A stretch of DNA of 58,371 bases from an uncultured Ruminococcus sp. (GTDB lineage: Bacteria; Bacillota; Clostridia; Oscillospirales; Acutalibacteraceae). A program made the position numbers and the translations under genes. Shown here one piece after another: positions 23,327-32,154 of the stretch (positions are counted from its first letter, which is position 1; each line of letters opens with the position of its first letter). The notes under the pieces are model-generated. The model was not told the DNA's origin, did not search any database, and worked only from the letters and a program-made list of their open reading frames with translations. The DNA is taken from positions 1-58,371 of the forward strand of contig CADCNI010000025.1 of assembly GCA_902802795.1 (NCBI GenBank), written 5' to 3'.

Positions 23327-24928
23327 CTATTTATACAGATTGTTTTTGGAAGAAAAAACAAATTCCTCCAAAACCGGATCATAATCTGTCACAGAAGTCC
23401 ATTTCTCAAACGCCTGATAAAGCGTTTTACGGTATGGATTTTCGCACCATTTAGTGTTGCGCATGATGCCGTCTTTCATGGTCGCATTAAACTCGGCATC
23501 GCAGTCAGGATTGGAACGGAAAAAGCTGTCGCGTGATTTTTCGGGTACGGAGACGTCAAACACCGCCAGACTGAGCTGGGGATGATTTTCCAGAGGTGAA
23601 ATATCCCTCACCCAAAGCCCCGAACCAATCTTTCCGTAAAGATTGACATATTTGAGTTTACTAAGATTGGTAAGACAGGCAATATTCGTGACATATGTGT
23701 TGTCAGCTTCCAGATATTCCAGATTGGTTAACTGTTGCAGTCCGGTTAACCGTCTGAGCGGATTATGCGTCAATGTCAGCGCACGAAGCTGCTTAAGATT
23801 CCCTATATTACCCAGATCCTCCAATCTGTTTTCGCTCAGATCCAGCGCCACCAATTCGGTGCAGTATTGAAACACCTGCTCAAAATCTTTGGAACTATAA
23901 TGCTCCTGGAAATCTGTGGTGGACAGCACCTTCGCGTCGGTACGAACCGGATGTCCCCCAAAATACACATACCATATGAATTTCAGTTGAGAAAACTGCT
24001 GTTGCAAATCTTCCATCTGTTGATTGGTCAGGCCACACCCGCATAAATCAACGGCTTTCAAATCATAAAAATTCGCCATAACGCTGCTGTTTAATGCTTC
24101 CCTGACCTGATCCAAGGTCAATTTTTTTCCTCTGAGATCAAGCGTTTGCACGGTAGAGTTGGTTTTAATCCCAAGCACACGAAAGGCCCATTTGATACGA
24201 CAGTAGGGGAATTTTTCTTTAAGCACTTCTATTGCTTCCGTATCCGTAAACGACGTAGCGTCAATCTCTTCCAAATGAGGGAAATAACGCACCCGTTCCA
24301 ATTCCTGATCGGAAATGTCCTTTGAAATTTTGACGGTTTTGACATCGTTGCTGTAATCCTTCTCATTAAATGTGAGAAGGCGCAGGATATCACATTCAGG
24401 AAGCCGTTTTTTCAGATAATCATAGTCCTCATCCGATACATCACAATAAGTCACATCCAGTTTTTTGAGGTATCTCAACGCAGAGAGCTGAAGCAACTCC
24501 TCATGCGTGATGTCAGTTATGGTAAGTTCCTCCGTGTCATAGTCAAATTCCTGATCTGCCAAAAGCACACGACCGATAATCTGCGCTTCAGGATGAGCAT
24601 CATAAAATGCCACGCATTGTTCGGCTGGAATGACCTTGTCCTTGATAACGACCTTTCTCAAGACATGGCAGTTATCTAATATCGAAAAATCCTTGAAGGA
24701 AGTGTGGGTGAGATCAATTCTTTCCAGATAGGTCAGTTTTCCCAAAGCAGAAAAATCTTCCATATCGCTTCCGCTCAGGTTCAGAACTACGGTTTCTTTG
24801 GAATAGACGGCTCCCTCTAGAAAAATATTTTTGGTGTAAAACAGAGATACTGCCCCTATCACAAGTGCTAACGTAATCCCTGCAACAATCAAACCGATTT
24901 TAAAATAATGCTCTTTTTGTTCTTTCAA
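23327..24928 (-). CDS. Membrane-anchored leucine-rich-repeat protein (533 aa)
   Basis: After a short charged N-terminus there is one hydrophobic helix (about 9-30, IGLIVAGITLALVIGAVSLFY), likely an uncleaved signal anchor. The rest is a series of leucine-rich repeats of the bacterial LxxLxxLxLxxN type, such as LTYLERIDLTHTSFKDFSIL, LRYLKKLDVTYCDVSDEDYDYL, LVALDLSENRLEDLGNIGNLKQLRALTLTHNPL and LEYLEADNTYVTNI. It should present a ligand-binding solenoid outside the cell. The TTG at 24928 stands 9 bases behind AAGGAG; the ATG three codons earlier abuts that site. The promoter is at 24986-25014. Its ligand is unknown. Confidence 0.82.
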   Translation of the reverse strand: MKEQKEHYFKIGLIVAGITLALVIGAVSLFYTKNIFLEGAVYSKETVVLNLSGSDMEDFSALGKLTYLERIDLTHTSFKDFSILDNCHVLRKVVIKDKVIPAEQCVAFYDAHPEAQIIGRVLLADQEFDYDTEELTITDITHEELLQLSALRYLKKLDVTYCDVSDEDYDYLKKRLPECDILRLLTFNEKDYSNDVKTVKISKDISDQELERVRYFPHLEEIDATSFTDTEAIEVLKEKFPYCRIKWAFRVLGIKTNSTVQTLDLRGKKLTLDQVREALNSSVMANFYDLKAVDLCGCGLTNQQMEDLQQQFSQLKFIWYVYFGGHPVRTDAKVLSTTDFQEHYSSKDFEQVFQYCTELVALDLSENRLEDLGNIGNLKQLRALTLTHNPLRRLTGLQQLTNLEYLEADNTYVTNIACLTNLSKLKYVNLYGKIGSGLWVRDISPLENHPQLSLAVFDVSVPEKSRDSFFRSNPDCDAEFNATMKDGIMRNTKWCENPYRKTLYQAFEKWTSVTDYDPVLEEFVFSSKNNLYK

Positions 24929-24985
24929 AAGTTCCATCTCCTTATCTACCACATACATAACACAAACTATCATTGCGTTAAATGA

Positions 24986-25014
24986 ATTATAGCACACATT
25001 GACAAAAACAGCAA
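24986..25014 (-). promoter_or_regulatory. Sigma-A promoter of the LRR gene
   Basis: On the minus strand: -35 TTGCTG (25009-25014), 17-base spacer, -10 TATAAT (24986-24991). Confidence 0.65.
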
Positions 25015-25185
25015 CTAAAAAATGATATATTCATCTAAAATTTTTTATCGTCGAATTTTCCCGGATTTAAGGATTTTTTAAGATTTCAAGGCGTATAATC
25101 AAGCCAAGCTCAAAGAAAGCATGCTCTATTGCGTTTTCCCCGTTTTTGGGGTACAATCTTTTCAGACAGGAGATGTTCTCAAACC

Positions 25186-27549
25186 ATGTTCTTCCACATT
25201 CTCAAACGCGACTTGCAGCGCAAAAGGATCATGAATTTTATCATTCTGCTGTTCGTCATTTTAGCGGTTACCTTTATCGCGTCAAGCGCAAGCAATCTGG
25301 CGGCGGTGGTAGGTTCGCTGGACGATTATTTTGACCAAGCCGATGTGGGCGATTACACGGTATTGGAGCGCGGCGAAAACGGCAAAAGTGCCGCCGAAAT
25401 CGCGCGCGGGCTGGACTGTGCCACAAAAATCAGGGTCGAAACCATCCTTTACAATACCGACGGTATCAAGTTTAACGGCGAAACCATCAGCTCGTCGGGA
25501 ATCGACCTGCTCAGCTCGATTGACAACCGGATTGAGAATTATTACGACGGCGATAACAACGAACTGACCGAAATTCCCATAGGCGGCGCTTATATCAGAA
25601 AGTCGTATCTTGACAGTCTGGGTATGGCGATTGGTGACAAATTCAGTATCAAAATCGGCAGCACGCAGCAGGAATTTACCGTCAAAGGATACCTGAAAGA
25701 TGCGGCTGTCGGCGGCAGCATGATTAACGCGCCGCGATTTGTTATCAACCATACGGATTTTGACAAATACATGGCCGACGAAGCCATTGACGCCTACAAA
25801 GGAACCATCACCTTTCTCTACACCGACGATATTCTCGCTGTGGAACAGGCGATGAATAACTGTCAGAACCTTCTTTTTGCCGCCTCCAAAGGCCTGCTGC
25901 AATTGGCTTACATGATGGAAATGATCGTGGTGGGCCTGCTGATGATTCTGAGCCTTTGCCTGATTCTCATCGCGCTGGTGATCCTGCGCTTCACCATCAC
26001 TTTCACGCTGAGCGAGGAATTCCGCGAAATCGGCATTATGAAGGCCATCGGCATTCCGAACGGCAGAATCCGCAGCCTCTATCTGGTCAAGTATTTTGCC
26101 ATCTCCCTTATAGGCGCGGCGATCGGCATTGTCCTTTCGGCGCCGTTCGGAAAGCTTCTGCTCCGTCAGGCCTCCGAGAATCTGATGATTTCCGCCGGAA
26201 ATTCGCTGATTCTGGAAATCTTCTGCGCGGTCGGCGTAATCGCTGTCATCATGCTGTTCTGCTGGCGCAGTACGCGCATGGTCAAGACCTATACCCCCGT
26301 GGATGCGATTCGCAGCGGTTCCACCGGCGAACGCTATAAAAAGAAGGGCTTTTTGAAACTTTCTCAATCCCACATGAAACCCGTGCCGTTTATGTCAGTC
26401 AACGACATTCTGAGCGGATTCGGCAAATACACCATAATGCTGATTACCTTTACCATCGGCATGGTGCTGATTTCCATTGTACTCAATTCCATCTCTACCC
26501 TGAGAAGCCCGAAACTGCTGAGCTGGTTCGGCATGGCGGAATGTGATGTGCTGCTGACCGACAACGAGAAATTCAGCGGCTACTTCACCGAGAACGGCAG
26601 AGAAAAGCTGGAAGCCGACATCAAGGATATACAGAAACAGATGGAAAAACAAGGCTATGATGTGGAAGTATTTGGCGAGGTAGGCTATAAATTCACAGTC
26701 ACAAAAGGGACGCTTTCCGCCAAATCCACCACATTTGAAGGGATCCATACCACCACCGATATGTACCATTTCTACATTGAGGGCACCCCGCCTCAGAATA
26801 CGCGCGAAATTGCCATAACCCATGTGATTGCCGACAAAATCGGAGCGTCGGTAGGCGATACCGTTACCGTCACCTCTCCCGAGGGCGACAAGGATTACAT
26901 CATTTCCGCCCTGTTCCAGACGATGACCAGCACAGGCGAAGGCATTCTGTTCCATGAGGACGAGCACTACGACTTTACCTATATTTACGGCGTTTATCCC
27001 TTTCAAATCAGATTCAACGACAATCCTTCCCCGTCGGAACGCAGCGAACGCATGGAAACCATCAAGAAACTCTATCCCGACTGTACGGTGCAGACTGCCG
27101 GCGAATATGCCGATGAAGGCACAGGCGGCGCGGGCGGCTATCTCAACGACACCAAGTGGCTGATCGTGCTGGTGGTCATTCTCATCAATATTCTGGTGGC
27201 GGTGCTGATGGAAAAATCCTTCCTCACCAAAGAGCGCGGCGAAATTGCCATGCTCAAGGCGATTGGCTTCAGAAATTCCTCCATTATCGGCTGGCAGGTG
27301 CTGCGAATCACCATCGTTATGCTGCTGGCCGCGCTGACTTCGGGCGTGATTTCCACCCCAATGAGCGAACTCACCAGCGGCACGATTTTCCGGGCGATGG
27401 GCGCGAAAACCATCATCTTCGACGTGAATATTCCGGAAGCCTATCTTCTTTACCCCGCCGTTATTATTGCCGTGACCGTTTTCTTCGTCTTTCTCACGGC
27501 GCTGTCTGTCCACAAGGTCAATTCCAATGAAATCAATTCTGTAGAGTAA
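25186..27549 (+). CDS. FtsX/MacB-type ABC transporter permease (787 aa)
   Basis: Two FtsX units are present. Each has a membrane helix, an extracellular MacB-like domain and three further helices. The first unit covers about 1-400 (helix near 16-38, three helices at about 240-370, with REIGIMKAIGIPNGRIRSLYL coupling to the ATPase). The second covers about 400-787 (helix near 420-445, extracellular part to 655, helices to the end, with RGEIAMLKAIGFRNSSIIGWQV). Such permeases move lipoproteins, peptides or antibiotics, or act as mechanical transducers. The start ATG at 25186 has AGGAG 13 bases upstream. The matching ATPase gene follows only after 474 bases that include a MITE; a two-component system lies beyond. 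Confidence 0.9.
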   Translation: MFFHILKRDLQRKRIMNFIILLFVILAVTFIASSASNLAAVVGSLDDYFDQADVGDYTVLERGENGKSAAEIARGLDCATKIRVETILYNTDGIKFNGETISSSGIDLLSSIDNRIENYYDGDNNELTEIPIGGAYIRKSYLDSLGMAIGDKFSIKIGSTQQEFTVKGYLKDAAVGGSMINAPRFVINHTDFDKYMADEAIDAYKGTITFLYTDDILAVEQAMNNCQNLLFAASKGLLQLAYMMEMIVVGLLMILSLCLILIALVILRFTITFTLSEEFREIGIMKAIGIPNGRIRSLYLVKYFAISLIGAAIGIVLSAPFGKLLLRQASENLMISAGNSLILEIFCAVGVIAVIMLFCWRSTRMVKTYTPVDAIRSGSTGERYKKKGFLKLSQSHMKPVPFMSVNDILSGFGKYTIMLITFTIGMVLISIVLNSISTLRSPKLLSWFGMAECDVLLTDNEKFSGYFTENGREKLEADIKDIQKQMEKQGYDVEVFGEVGYKFTVTKGTLSAKSTTFEGIHTTTDMYHFYIEGTPPQNTREIAITHVIADKIGASVGDTVTVTSPEGDKDYIISALFQTMTSTGEGILFHEDEHYDFTYIYGVYPFQIRFNDNPSPSERSERMETIKKLYPDCTVQTAGEYADEGTGGAGGYLNDTKWLIVLVVILINILVAVLMEKSFLTKERGEIAMLKAIGFRNSSIIGWQVLRITIVMLLAALTSGVISTPMSELTSGTIFRAMGAKTIIFDVNIPEAYLLYPAVIIAVTVFFVFLTALSVHKVNSNEINSVE

Positions 27550-27725
27550 GAGATAGGCGATTGTAAAAGTAAATGAAAAAGAAGAAAAAGCGAAGCGCAT
27601 AACTAGCGAGCGTATGCGAGCGCGGGGTGCAGGGGACTGGTTCCCTGCCGGGTCAAGGGCAGCGCCCTTGCGGGGGGTGGGGCAGCGCCCCACGAGTGAG
27701 GCGTAGCCGAACGAGCGGAACGAGC
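27550..27725. repeat. GC-rich hairpin cluster after the permease gene
   Basis: No gene is visible. Three perfect or near-perfect hairpins follow one another: CAGGG...CCCTG near 27630-27648, AAGGGC-AGC-GCCCTT (27655-27669) and GTGGGGC-AGC-GCCCCAC (27677-27693). Before them is a GCGAGCG-TATG-CGAGCGC element (27605-27622) that recurs in variant form at about 28793-28812 and 57983-58002. The segment is more GC-rich than its surroundings and looks like imported or REP-like sequence. Confidence 0.6.
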
Positions 27726-27727
27726 TA

Positions 27728-27849
27728 TAGCAATCCAAATAATCAGGGAGACAAAAGGAGGCGATGATGGTGAGTGCAGGGCAAGGCGGAGGACGACGGT
27801 GGGCTGGCGCCCACCTAGGACCTTGTCTTTTTGTTTGTTTGGATTGCTA
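27728..27849. mobile_element. MITE family A, copy 2 (122 bp)
   Basis: Termini TAGCAATCCAAA / TTTGGATTGCTA are flanked by TA (27726-27727, 27850-27851). It runs in the opposite orientation to copies 1 and 3. About 34 bases after the core hairpin are missing compared with copy 1. It sits between the permease and ATPase genes. Confidence 0.9.
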
Positions 27850-28023
27850 TAAGACCCAAGACGGGGATGGGCGAATACGGCAACAGCCCAATCTTACGAT
27901 TTGCCTTGTCCCAAACGGAGAAAAAACGTCCCTCTTTCCCGTTGACCATATCCCCATATTTGCGCTATTTTTCAACTTTTACAATCGGCTATAGAGTAGT
28001 ATGCCTAAAGGAGATAATAACCT

Positions 28024-28791
28024 ATGAGTACCATTCTGAATGTCAAAAATCTTTGCAAGACCTATATCATCAACAAGCGTCAGAACAATGTATTGAAAAA
28101 CGTCAATTTCACCGTGGACGAGGGCGAAATGGTTGCCGTCATGGGCCCCTCCGGTTCCGGCAAGTCCACCCTGCTCTACACCATTTCCGGCATGGACGAT
28201 ATGACAGCCGGTCAGGTGGAATTCTTCGGGCGGGACATCTCCCGCCTCAAAGCAAAGGAACTCGCCGCCGTGAGACTCGACGAAATGGGCTTCATCTTCC
28301 AGCAGATGTATATGCTGCGCAATCTGAATATTCTGGACAACATCATCCTTCCCGCCCGTCAGTCCAAGACAAACAAGCTCTCCGTCAAGGAAAAGACCGA
28401 GCGCGGCAGGGAACTCATGCGCAAGCTGGGCATTATCGAAATCGCGGACAATGACATCAATGAGGTGTCGGGCGGACAGCTCCAGCGCGCCTGCATCTGC
28501 CGCAGCATGATTAACAGCCCCAAAATGATCTTTGCCGACGAACCGACCGGCGCGCTCAACCGCACCAGTTCCGATGAGGTCATGGAGGAGCTGCGCAAAA
28601 TCAACGACGACGGCACCACCATCATGCTCGTCACCCACGACGCGAAAGTCGCCGCCAAATGCTCCCGCGTCATGTTTATAGTTGACGGAAACATCAAAGG
28701 GGAGTATCATTTAGGCAGGTACGAAACGCCATCCGACCTGCGCGACCGCGAACGCAGCCTGAACAACTGGCTTCTGGAGCAAGGATGGTAA
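28024..28791 (+). CDS. ABC transporter ATP-binding protein, MacB/LolD type (255 aa)
   Basis: This is the energy-coupling subunit for the FtsX-like permease upstream. Walker A is GPSGSGKST (about residues 41-49), the Q loop is in FIFQQMYML, the signature is VSGGQLQRA and Walker B is MIFADEPTGALN, followed by the H-loop histidine in MLVTHD. The start ATG at 28024 has AAAGGAG 9-12 bases upstream. The intervening MITE and hairpins make it uncertain that it is still co-transcribed with the permease. The response regulator gene begins 190 bases downstream. Confidence 0.95.
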   Translation: MSTILNVKNLCKTYIINKRQNNVLKNVNFTVDEGEMVAVMGPSGSGKSTLLYTISGMDDMTAGQVEFFGRDISRLKAKELAAVRLDEMGFIFQQMYMLRNLNILDNIILPARQSKTNKLSVKEKTERGRELMRKLGIIEIADNDINEVSGGQLQRACICRSMINSPKMIFADEPTGALNRTSSDEVMEELRKINDDGTTIMLVTHDAKVAAKCSRVMFIVDGNIKGEYHLGRYETPSDLRDRERSLNNWLLEQGW

Positions 28792-28981
28792 AAGCGCTCG
28801 CATTCGCTCGCTTTCATGAGCAAAGCTCATGAGTGAATAGTGAATAGAGAATAAAGAATAATGAAGGAAGTGCTGCGCGCTTGGAATATAGTAATGAAAA
28901 GATTTCCAACGCGCAAGCGTTTTCTTCCAAATTCACATTTCACATTTCACACTACTTCTGAAAAAAGGGGGTATTGCCAAC
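28792..28981. repeat. 190-bp intergenic region with small inverted and direct repeats
   Basis: It holds GCGAGCGAATGCGAGCGC-like sequence (28794-28812, minus sense), CATGAG-CAAAG-CTCATG (28814-28831), a GAATAGTGAATAGAGAATAAAGAATAATGAA run, and a TTCACATTTCACATTTCACAC direct repeat near 28932-28951. The last resembles the repeats at 46436-46520 and 46595-46612. No gene is seen. Confidence 0.55.
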
Positions 28982-29650
28982 ATGGTTGATATTCTGGTAG
29001 TAGAGGACAATCTGGAATTAGGCGGGCTGTTGTGCGAATTTCTGCGCAATGAAGGATATTCCGTGAAGCACTGCACCGACGGAGAAAGCGCGCTCACATC
29101 CTTTGCCGCGAGCGGCGCGAAGCTGGTGGTGCTTGACGTCATGCTGTCCGACATAGACGGCTTCGCCGTCTGCCGAAGCCTCCGGGAGACGGACAACACC
29201 CCGATTTTCATTGTCAGCGCCAGAACCGACAAGGACGATCAGCTCAGCGGACTTCTTCTCGGCGCGGATGACTACATCGAAAAGCCCTTTGATATCGACA
29301 TCCTTCTCGCCAAAATCAAAGGCATCTTCGCACGCCGCTATTCCTCCTCCGTGCTTTTCGACGGTTTCCTCAAAATAGACAGGGACAAGCGCGTTGTTTT
29401 CAAAGACGGCGCGCCGCTTGAAATGACACAGAAGGAATTTGACCTGCTCTGCCTGCTGATGGAAAACGCCGGAAAGACGCTGAGCAAGGATTTCCTTTTC
29501 AACCGAATCTGGGGCATCGACAGCTTTTCCGAGCAGCAGACCCTCACGGTACATATCAAATGGCTGCGGCAGAAAATCGAATCCGACCCCAAAAAGCCGC
29601 AGCATATTGTTACTGTATGGGGCGTGGGATACCGATATGAGAGGGGATGA
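28982..29650 (+). CDS. OmpR/PhoB-family response regulator (222 aa)
   Basis: The receiver domain (1-120) has the acidic pair in VVEDN, the phospho-acceptor aspartate in LVVLDVMLSDIDG (about residue 51), the threonine/serine switch in IFIVSARTDKDD and the lysine in DDYIEKPFD. A winged-helix DNA-binding domain follows (about 130-222; MTQKEFDLLCLLMENAGKTLSKDFLF...VDPKKPQHIVTVWGVGYRY type). The start ATG at 28982 follows AAAAGGGGG. Only 9 bases separate it from the kinase gene. With the ABC genes upstream it fits a peptide- or antibiotic-responsive resistance module. Confidence 0.95.
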   Translation: MVDILVVEDNLELGGLLCEFLRNEGYSVKHCTDGESALTSFAASGAKLVVLDVMLSDIDGFAVCRSLRETDNTPIFIVSARTDKDDQLSGLLLGADDYIEKPFDIDILLAKIKGIFARRYSSSVLFDGFLKIDRDKRVVFKDGAPLEMTQKEFDLLCLLMENAGKTLSKDFLFNRIWGIDSFSEQQTLTVHIKWLRQKIESDPKKPQHIVTVWGVGYRYERG

Positions 29651-29659
29651 TAACAAGAC

Positions 29660-30904
29660 ATGAAGAGCTTCCGGAATTTATTTGCGGCCGTTGTTGCCGT
29701 CATGGCCGTCATTTTCATTGGCGCCAATCTTTTCATCATTGTTTCCGATAAGGACGACGAAACAGGTCGTCCTTATCGTGTTGAGGTGGGACGCATTGTC
29801 TACGAGATCGAGAAAAGCGGCTTTGTCTCCCCTTTCGATCTTGCGGGTTATGAATATGTCACAGGCGTAACAACGCTGAATGACGGCAACGCCGCCTCTT
29901 TTTACGACGGTGACAGCGATTCTGTCATCCGCGTTATCGACGGAACAACCTACCGCTTTGATTACCGGTTTGTTCCTCAGCAAGCCCACTCCCTGCTTAT
30001 TGTCAATCTCTGCCTTTTCGTGGCTGCACTGGGGGTGACAGGTTTGCTGCTTCTGGTTGGGGAAAAAATCATAAAACCGTTCGACAAGCTCCGCGACATC
30101 CCCTATGAGCTGGCCAAGGGCAACCTGACGCTTCCGCTCAAGGAAAGCAAAGACCGCTATTTCGGGCGCTTTATCTGGGGGCTCGACCTGCTGCGTGAAA
30201 CGCTGGAGCAGCAAAAGACCGCCGAGCTTGCTCTGCAAAAGGAAAAGAAAACGCTGGTGCTTTCGCTCTCGCACGACATCAAAACCCCTCTCGGCATCAT
30301 CGAACTCTACGCCAAGGGGCTGGAAAAAGGATTATACCGTGAAGAAGAAAAGACAGTGCAAGCGGCACACAGCATTATCGCCAAATGCGACGAAATCAAA
30401 GCCTATGTGAATGAAATCATCACCGCGTCCCATGAGGATTTTCTTCCTCTGGACGTCACCAACGGGGAATTCTATCTTTCCTCCCTGGTCAATCCGATCA
30501 AAGAACTGTACACCGAAAAACTGGCGCTGCTGCAAACCGATTTTCATGTAGACGATTACGCAGACTGTCTGATGCAGGGCGATCCCGACCGCGCTGTGGA
30601 GGTGCTGCAAAATCTCATGGAAAACGCCATTAAATACGGGGACGGCAAGCGCATTGCCCTGACCTTTGCCGAAGAGGATGACTGCACCCTGCTTTCCGTC
30701 AGCAACACCGGCTGCACACTGGGGCAAAGTGAACTGCCTCATATCTTCGACAGCTTCTGGCGCGGCTCTAATGTCGGCTCCCATTCGGGCAGCGGATTAG
30801 GGCTTTACATCTGCCGGCAGCTCATGCATAAAATGCACGGCGACATCTTTGCCGACATTCGCGACGGAACTATGACCGTCACCATCGTTTTCCCCCAGAT
30901 CTGA
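29660..30904 (+). CDS. Sensor histidine kinase (414 aa)
   Basis: This inner-membrane kinase has two membrane helices (about 8-28 and 112-136) around a small extracytoplasmic loop of about 80 residues. A HAMP-like segment, a HisKA domain with the phospho-accepting histidine in SLSHDIKTPLGII (about residue 212) and an HATPase domain (N box LQNLMENAIKYG, F/G region, GSGLGLYICRQLMHKM) follow. All catalytic motifs are intact. It partners the response regulator 9 bases upstream. The short sensing loop leaves the signal unknown; the neighbouring FtsX-like permease could take part in sensing. Confidence 0.94.
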   Translation: MKSFRNLFAAVVAVMAVIFIGANLFIIVSDKDDETGRPYRVEVGRIVYEIEKSGFVSPFDLAGYEYVTGVTTLNDGNAASFYDGDSDSVIRVIDGTTYRFDYRFVPQQAHSLLIVNLCLFVAALGVTGLLLLVGEKIIKPFDKLRDIPYELAKGNLTLPLKESKDRYFGRFIWGLDLLRETLEQQKTAELALQKEKKTLVLSLSHDIKTPLGIIELYAKGLEKGLYREEEKTVQAAHSIIAKCDEIKAYVNEIITASHEDFLPLDVTNGEFYLSSLVNPIKELYTEKLALLQTDFHVDDYADCLMQGDPDRAVEVLQNLMENAIKYGDGKRIALTFAEEDDCTLLSVSNTGCTLGQSELPHIFDSFWRGSNVGSHSGSGLGLYICRQLMHKMHGDIFADIRDGTMTVTIVFPQI

Positions 30905-30920
30905 CCAGACTTGTCAACAA

Positions 30921-30965
30921 AAAATCCCGTGAACTTTCCGAAGAAAGATGCACGGGATTTTTTTC
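30921..30965. terminator. Bidirectional rho-independent terminator
   Basis: AAAATCCCGTG (30921-30931) pairs with CACGGGATTTT (30951-30961), with a T run on both strands. It separates the kinase gene from the end of the polysaccharide operon. Confidence 0.9.
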
Positions 30966-30980
30966 GAATGAATGAGACAA

Positions 30981-32129
30981 TCAGACATCCAGCCAGCTCT
31001 TATAAGGAGCAAGCATTTCCGGTTCAAGGGCGTTGCTCATAAACACCAGCAGGAACCCGAAAATGACAAGGAACAGACTCAGCCGGATAGTCTTGTCTCT
31101 CTGCGCGTCAATCAGATTACTCAATCCCACCGTACTCACGGCGAGAAAGAAGAATCCGATTCTCTGGAATTCACTGATAATCAGACTCATGCCCATAAAG
31201 AAGACCGCCACTTCCAGCATATTGACTGTGGTCACACACAGTTCGGGATTCAGCGTCTCGTCCAGGTGGGTTTCATTAACGCTGAGCAAACCGGTCTTAT
31301 GTCCCTTGGTCACGATGAAATCGTACTTGCTGAGCGCCATAGCGAGCAGGAACAGAATCAACGTCACAAGGATAAAGAGGTTGCTCTTAAATCCGGTCTT
31401 ACTGGCATAGTTCTGGTAGTAAATATCGCTTCCCAGGCTGTAGAAGAAGCTGTTGAGCAGTCCTCTGGAAAGATAGGTCACAAAGAAAAGTCCGGCAAAG
31501 AACATCACAAACTGCTTCATGGAAATCTTGATCTTTGACAGGGGATACGCCACAATAAAGATCAACGCGGTGGAGTGGAACAGCGTCGCCAGCGCGACGA
31601 AGATCAGAAACTTGATCGGCTTTTTGTCCACAACCGCATCAAACGCCAGCAACAGAAATGCCATGGCGAAGCTGTGACGGATAAGGTAGAAATTTGCTCC
31701 ATAAAGTCGCAGCCCCATGTAAAGGAAGAAACTAAATGCACAAGCAAATTTGCTGATACCACGCTTGTAAGTCACATAGGCCATAGACGCCAGTGTGGGG
31801 ATAGACGTCACAAATATCCACCAATTGTAATCTTTGGAAATAAGGGTAAAGAGCTTGGTAAAAAGCTGCAAAAAGTTGCCTCTGATAATATTATATCTGA
31901 CAAAGACGCCGGGGATGGTCAGCTTCTGCACTTCCTTGAACATCGGCAGATACACGCGTTCCACATCGTACATACCCAGTTCCCGGCTCCTGAATCCCAT
32001 CACCAAAAACATTAAGACAGCACAGATGATACAAGTCACCAACTTAGCCTGTTTCTGATCGAGCCACTTATTGCCCAGCAGAAACGGCGTGAACAAGATG
32101 GCAAACACCAATACAAAATAAATGGTCAA
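30981..32129 (-). CDS. EpsG-family polysaccharide polymerase-like membrane protein (382 aa)
   Basis: About ten to eleven membrane helices are present. Blocks typical of EpsG/Wzy-like proteins are FRSRELGMYDVERVYLPMFKEVQ, the NWWIFVTSIPTL segment and the RHSFAMAFLLLAF ... HSTALIFIVAYPLSK pair, where the arginine and histidines are conserved. It probably joins repeat units outside the membrane in a Wzx/Wzy pathway. The start is a TTG at 32129 behind AGGAAGG. It is the last gene of the operon and lies 25 bases after the flippase stop codon. Confidence 0.85.
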   Translation of the reverse strand: MTIYFVLVFAILFTPFLLGNKWLDQKQAKLVTCIICAVLMFLVMGFRSRELGMYDVERVYLPMFKEVQKLTIPGVFVRYNIIRGNFLQLFTKLFTLISKDYNWWIFVTSIPTLASMAYVTYKRGISKFACAFSFFLYMGLRLYGANFYLIRHSFAMAFLLLAFDAVVDKKPIKFLIFVALATLFHSTALIFIVAYPLSKIKISMKQFVMFFAGLFFVTYLSRGLLNSFFYSLGSDIYYQNYASKTGFKSNLFILVTLILFLLAMALSKYDFIVTKGHKTGLLSVNETHLDETLNPELCVTTVNMLEVAVFFMGMSLIISEFQRIGFFFLAVSTVGLSNLIDAQRDKTIRLSLFLVIFGFLLVFMSNALEPEMLAPYKSWLDV

Positions 32130-32154
32130 TTTTTCACGCTTCCTTCCTGTATAT

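Noticed and set aside
21730-23382. Long minus-strand frame opposite the SpoIID-like gene
   Set aside because: The plus-strand frame carries SpoIID-like and peptidoglycan-binding motifs and a ribosome site; the antisense frame has neither.
25186-30904. ABC plus two-component group as a BceAB-BceRS bacitracin module
   Set aside because: The permease has two FtsX units with two extracellular domains (MacB/LolC style, about eight helices), whereas BceB has ten helices and a single large loop; also the kinase loop is about 80 residues, unlike the nearly loop-less BceS.
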